Below are positions 51,937-54,558 of a DNA stretch of 54,558 nucleotides, piece by piece (position 1 is the first letter of the stretch; each line of letters opens with the position of its first letter). The position numbers were made by a program, and so were the translations under genes. Under the pieces are notes generated by a model. The model did not search any database. It was not told the origin of the DNA and saw only the letters and a program-made list of their open reading frames with translations. The stretch is taken from contig KB912190.1 of NCBI GenBank assembly GCA_000383735.1, positions 20,896-75,453 of the forward strand, written 5' to 3'. The DNA is from Verrucomicrobia bacterium SCGC AAA164-M04. Lineage in GTDB: Bacteria > Verrucomicrobiota > Verrucomicrobiae > Verrucomicrobiales > Akkermansiaceae.

Positions 51937-51968
51937 ATTCCTAAAAGAAGAGCCGGGGTGAGCTTCAC
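51921..51968 (-). CDS. leucine-rich leader peptide of leuA (15 residues)
   Basis: A GTG-started ORF encodes MKLTPALLLGMRLGL: 6 leucines in 15 residues, including three in a row at positions 7-9. It ends at a TAA inside the loop of the terminator hairpin upstream of leuA. This is the classical layout for ribosome-controlled attenuation of a leucine biosynthetic gene. Start choice is uncertain: AGGG two bases before the GTG is too close for a good Shine-Dalgarno, and the frame stays open upstream with more Leu codons (to a TTG). The coding call rests on composition and position. Confidence 0.62.
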   Translation of the reverse strand: MKLTPALLLGMRLGL

Positions 51969-52246
51969 GGCCCTAGAAAAACTTAGCGGATCGAGTTTGT
52001 CACCACTAAAAGTCGACTCCAAAGGTCTTAATTTGGCCTACCTGTTAAGTTGATCATCAAATTTCAACAGCCCGATTCCCAATCGCAAATCATCATTTTC
52101 GTTCATTCGCTCCTACGCCCAGATCACACGTCTCGGCTTTTGGGAAGCCTTTCACCAAGTTCCAATAACAAACCACCTCCCAAAAATTTCTCTTTGATCT
52201 ACAAATTTCTTCCCATTCCCTCGCGCCCCTTCCATCTTCGCCGCAC
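51969..52246. other. intergenic region between divergent leuA leader and YbjN-like gene
   Basis: The full leuA-YbjN gap is 457 nt; the leuA-side half holds the leader peptide and attenuator. This part must contain both divergent promoters. A TTGAAA on the minus strand near 52062-52067 is a possible -35 for leuA, but no matching -10 is convincing. A 5-bp hairpin (GGCTT/AAGCC, 52135-52149) is weak. The plus-strand frame open from 52050 shows no family features. Confidence 0.4.
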
Positions 52247-52768
52247 ATGGCAATATCCAGACAACTTCATTCGGTCATCGACGCCTTCGGCAAACAGGGG
52301 TGGCATTGTGAACAGATCGAAAACCGCGAGGTCGTCACATCAGCATTTGAGGCCCATCACACTCATATTCATCTCCACGCCCAGGCCTTCCCAAACCTGA
52401 ATTCCCTCGCCGTTGTTGCCGAATCCCCCATGACATTCGATGAGGATCGGATGCCACTAGCACTAGAGCTTATCATGAGGGCTAACAAGCAATTGACTCT
52501 CGGTAACTTCGAATACGATTTCGATCGGAATCTTGTCGTCTTTCGCATCACCAATCTTTTTGACAAAGAAGTCTACGATGCAGATATCATTTCATCGATG
52601 GTTCATTGCACGATTGCCGAACTTGACCGCATTATTCCACTGGTAGGAGTCATAAACCGAACCTCCAATGATCTTCTCGACGACCTCTCCATTCCACTTC
52701 TTCTCGAGCGGGAAGACCTCTTACCTCCTGTTCCAGAAGGGGCCGAAGGAGAGGAAGAGGAACTTTAA
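52247..52768 (+). CDS. YbjN-domain protein (type III secretion chaperone-like fold)
   Basis: A 173-residue cytoplasmic protein resembling the YbjN family. The order of elements fits: a helix (LHSVIDAFGKQGWHCEQI), an alternating strand block (VVTSAFEAHHTHIHLHAQ), a central helix (LALELIMRANKQLTLGNFEYD), strand (NLVVFRITNLF) and a C-terminal helix (AELDRIIPLVGVI). An acidic tail (PEGAEGEEEEL) ends it. The family adopts the SycE-like chaperone fold, but no partner is known here and no secretion system is in the window. It is transcribed toward the peroxiredoxin gene, 129 nt away. Confidence 0.75.
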   Translation: MAISRQLHSVIDAFGKQGWHCEQIENREVVTSAFEAHHTHIHLHAQAFPNLNSLAVVAESPMTFDEDRMPLALELIMRANKQLTLGNFEYDFDRNLVVFRITNLFDKEVYDADIISSMVHCTIAELDRIIPLVGVINRTSNDLLDDLSIPLLLEREDLLPPVPEGAEGEEEEL

Positions 52769-52897
52769 CCGCCCTTTTTCCAACAACTCGGAGACTGAAA
52801 AACCCGCGAGTCACTAAATTCATCAAGTCCGTGGCTTGACGGAACCCATTTCACGTCCTAAGTCCAATCCACGGATCAAAAGATCCAACCCACTACC

Positions 52898-53527
52898 ATG
52901 TCTGTCTTGATTGGAAAAAAAGCCCCGACCTTCACAGCGAAAGCCGTGCAAGGTGATAACATCATCGATTCCTTCTCTTTGGAACAATATCTAGGTGAAA
53001 AGTATGTCGTCTTATTCTTCTACCCAAAGGATTTCACTTTCGTCTGCCCTACCGAGCTCCACCGCTTTCAGGAAGAGATCGCTGAATTCGAGACCCGGAA
53101 CGTTGCGGTTGTTGGCTGCTCAACTGATTCCGAATTCTCCCACTGGGCCTGGCTCAATACCCCCAAGAATAAGGGTGGCATTCAGGGAGTCACCTACCCA
53201 CTTGTTGCTGATATCAACAAGACGATATCCGAAGCTTACGATGTCCTTGCAGGCGAAGAAATGATCGATGAAGAAGGTAATATTGCCGTCGAAGGTGAAC
53301 TCGTAGCCTACCGCGGACTTTTCCTCATAGATCTGGACGGGAAAGTTCGCCACCAAGTCGTCAACGATATGCCCCTTGGTCGTTCTATCGCGGAATGCCT
53401 TCGGACCATTGATGCTTTACAGCACTTTGAAGAACACGGCGAGGTTTGCCCCATGGATTGGCAAAAAGGTGAGGAAGCAATGACCGCAGACCATCAGGGT
53501 GTTTCCGACTACCTTGGAAGCAAGTAA
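52898..53527 (+). CDS. 2-Cys peroxiredoxin (AhpC/Prx1 type)
   Basis: A 209-residue typical 2-Cys peroxiredoxin that reduces hydrogen peroxide and organic peroxides. The peroxidatic Cys50 is in DFTFVCPTE and the resolving Cys184 in GEVCPMDWQKG. The active-site segment FYPKDFTFVC and the catalytic Arg region (AYRGLFLID) are intact. NKGGIQG replaces the GGLG motif of sensitive peroxiredoxins only partly. A C-terminal helix is present. No ahpF-like reductase lies beside it. A TTGACG 60 nt upstream is a possible -35. The gene ends at a strong terminator. Confidence 0.94.
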   Translation: MSVLIGKKAPTFTAKAVQGDNIIDSFSLEQYLGEKYVVLFFYPKDFTFVCPTELHRFQEEIAEFETRNVAVVGCSTDSEFSHWAWLNTPKNKGGIQGVTYPLVADINKTISEAYDVLAGEEMIDEEGNIAVEGELVAYRGLFLIDLDGKVRHQVVNDMPLGRSIAECLRTIDALQHFEEHGEVCPMDWQKGEEAMTADHQGVSDYLGSK

Positions 53528-53544
53528 TCTTAATCTTATCTCAG

Positions 53545-53581
53545 ATCCGGCCTATCCCAAGGGATGAGGCCGGATTTTTTT
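53545..53581 (+). terminator. Rho-independent terminator after the peroxiredoxin gene
   Basis: ATCCGGCCT and AGGCCGGAT form a 9-bp perfect stem with a further partly paired TCCC/GGGA inside, followed by seven T (53575-53581). It starts 18 nt after the stop codon. Confidence 0.9.
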
Positions 53582-53731
53582 GGCATCAAAGCTTGGGAAT
53601 TGGATTTAATTTTTTGACGCTTAACCCTCGAATTCTAGGGATTCAATTGATCTCCATCGATTAGTTAATGACCGTAAGAGTAGTCATCAAAATCCACAGA
53701 TAAGATTTTGCCCTTCCATTCAATCAGCCCT

Positions 53732-54558
53732 ATGTATCAACCCATGACTTTAAAAAACAAAGCCGCCTCCCAAAGAACAGCACCATGGGCTAAGCCAATG
53801 CCTAAAAAGCAATTTGACTTTATGCGTGAAATTCTTGCCGCTCCCAGTCCCATTGGACTTGAGGGAGCAATGAGCTATGGCGTAATAAAACCGACCTTCG
53901 ATAAAATCAAACCGAAGTCCTGGGCAGTCCAACAATTCAAAGGAAATGCTGGTATCGTTCTAGATACTCACCCAGGCGATGATGAAAAACCATCAGTCAT
54001 GTTTATCGGGCACGCCGACAAGATCCGCCTTCAGGTCCGCAGCATCGGCAGCGACGGAAAAATATGGGTGAACAGTGACTCGTTTCTCCCCTGCACGCTC
54101 ATTGGCCACGAAGTAAAACTTTTCTCTCAAAAGCCAAAGAAACCTGGCCAATATCGCGTCATCGAAGGAGGCACAATCGAGGCTCTAGGCGCCATCCACT
54201 TCTCCGAACCCGCTCAACGAACTGGAGACAAGGGAATTAAGGGAGACATGCTTTTTCTCGAACTCCAACTGCATGGCGAAAAATGTAAGGAGCGCGTCGA
54301 AGCTCTCGGAATCCGTCCTGGCGACCCCATCATTTTGAATCGCCCTATCCGCAAGGGCTTCACCGAGGATACTTTTTACGGTGCTTACCTAGACAACGGA
54401 CTCGGCTGCTTCATGGTTGCAGAGCTTGCAAAGCTTCTTGCCAAAAAACCTCTCAAAAACATTCGAGTTCTTCACACCATCGCCACGCACGAAGAAATCG
54501 GACGCATGGGAGCCGCTGCCATTGCCGGGGAAATGAAGCCAGATATCCTTATCGGAGC
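53732..54558 (+). CDS. M42-family aminopeptidase/endoglucanase-like metallopeptidase (3' truncated)
   Basis: The frame runs from ATG 53732 to the window end, giving 275 complete codons (plus two bases) of an M42 (glutamyl-aminopeptidase/CelM-like) dinuclear-metal peptidase. The first metal ligand is His in MFIGHADKI. The bridging Asp is in YGAYLDNGLGC, where the family usually reads ALDNRxG, and the catalytic Glu pair follows in ATHEEIGRMGA. The PDZ-like insertion between these motifs (residues ~105-215, including the ALGAIHFSEP block) is present. About 75-100 residues including the last ligands are missing past 54558. No signal peptide is visible. It should act in the cytoplasm on peptides. 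A second Met five codons in could also be the start. Confidence 0.85.
   Translation, partial: MYQPMTLKNKAASQRTAPWAKPMPKKQFDFMREILAAPSPIGLEGAMSYGVIKPTFDKIKPKSWAVQQFKGNAGIVLDTHPGDDEKPSVMFIGHADKIRLQVRSIGSDGKIWVNSDSFLPCTLIGHEVKLFSQKPKKPGQYRVIEGGTIEALGAIHFSEPAQRTGDKGIKGDMLFLELQLHGEKCKERVEALGIRPGDPIILNRPIRKGFTEDTFYGAYLDNGLGCFMVAELAKLLAKKPLKNIRVLHTIATHEEIGRMGAAAIAGEMKPDILIG

Noticed and set aside
52050..52400. Plus-strand ORF of 116 codons starting upstream of the YbjN-like gene
   Set aside because: It overlaps the YbjN frame over most of its length, and its product (Ser/Pro/Arg-rich) shows no domain or signal peptide. Treated as a shadow frame.

Overview
The window looks like a chromosomal segment of a Gram-negative member of the Verrucomicrobiota (PVC superphylum). 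The main reasons are three large PVC-type c-type cytochrome proteins with the DUF1587/DUF1592/DUF1588/DUF1585 architecture, two DUF1552 partners, and a 1200-residue fusion of a dehydrogenase-like propeller, a PVC heme domain and a DUF1080 domain. Outer-membrane genes (lptD, lpxD, three OmpH/Skp paralogues), many lipoproteins and a secreted protein with thrombospondin-type-3-like calcium repeats and a LamG-like domain agree with this. The lineage call is an inference; there is no rRNA or tRNA gene here to confirm it. Nearly all start codons I inspected lack a clear Shine-Dalgarno motif.

Layout. 1-5 kb: the end of a probable transglutaminase/DUF4129 protein, a DacA-like lipoprotein peptidase and the giant sugar dehydrogenase-like/DUF1080 protein. 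5-15 kb: a CCA-adding enzyme fused in frame to an AsnC/siroheme-decarboxylase-like protein, a TIGR01777 epimerase, lptD with a nitroreductase, a small membrane protein and a two-domain M16 peptidase. 15-31 kb: DUF1592 and DUF1552 genes in tandem, a second convergent DUF1592 gene, the threonine degradation pair tdh-kbl, the secreted calcium-repeat/LamG protein, then a second DUF1552-DUF1592 pair directly downstream of a DtxR-family metalloregulator, and an HU gene.

31-43 kb: a YiiX-like cysteine hydrolase, aroC, a C39-like protease, an envelope cluster of three OmpH/Skp genes around lpxD, panC, a 59-residue lipoprotein and a membrane serine/threonine kinase, and an esterase. 43-54.5 kb: hrpB, tatA overlapping a lipoprotein endonuclease/phosphatase gene, a YugP-like protein without its zinc site, a membrane coiled-coil protein, two lipoproteins, leuA with a leucine-rich leader peptide and terminator (an apparent attenuator), a YbjN-like protein, a 2-Cys peroxiredoxin and the start of an M42 peptidase cut by the window end.

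How the genes fit together: most are core metabolism (Leu, Thr, chorismate, pantothenate) and envelope biogenesis. The accessory theme is secreted heme proteins: the DUF1552 proteins carry Tat-like signals and are paired with DUF1592 cytochromes, and one pair may be controlled by the adjacent DtxR regulator. The strongest leads are the leuA attenuator, a perfect terminator hairpin lying inside the signal-peptide codons of the gene after tatA, the CCA/AsnC fusion, and the DtxR-DUF1552-DUF1592 cluster. No CRISPR array, insertion sequence, phage gene or tRNA was seen.
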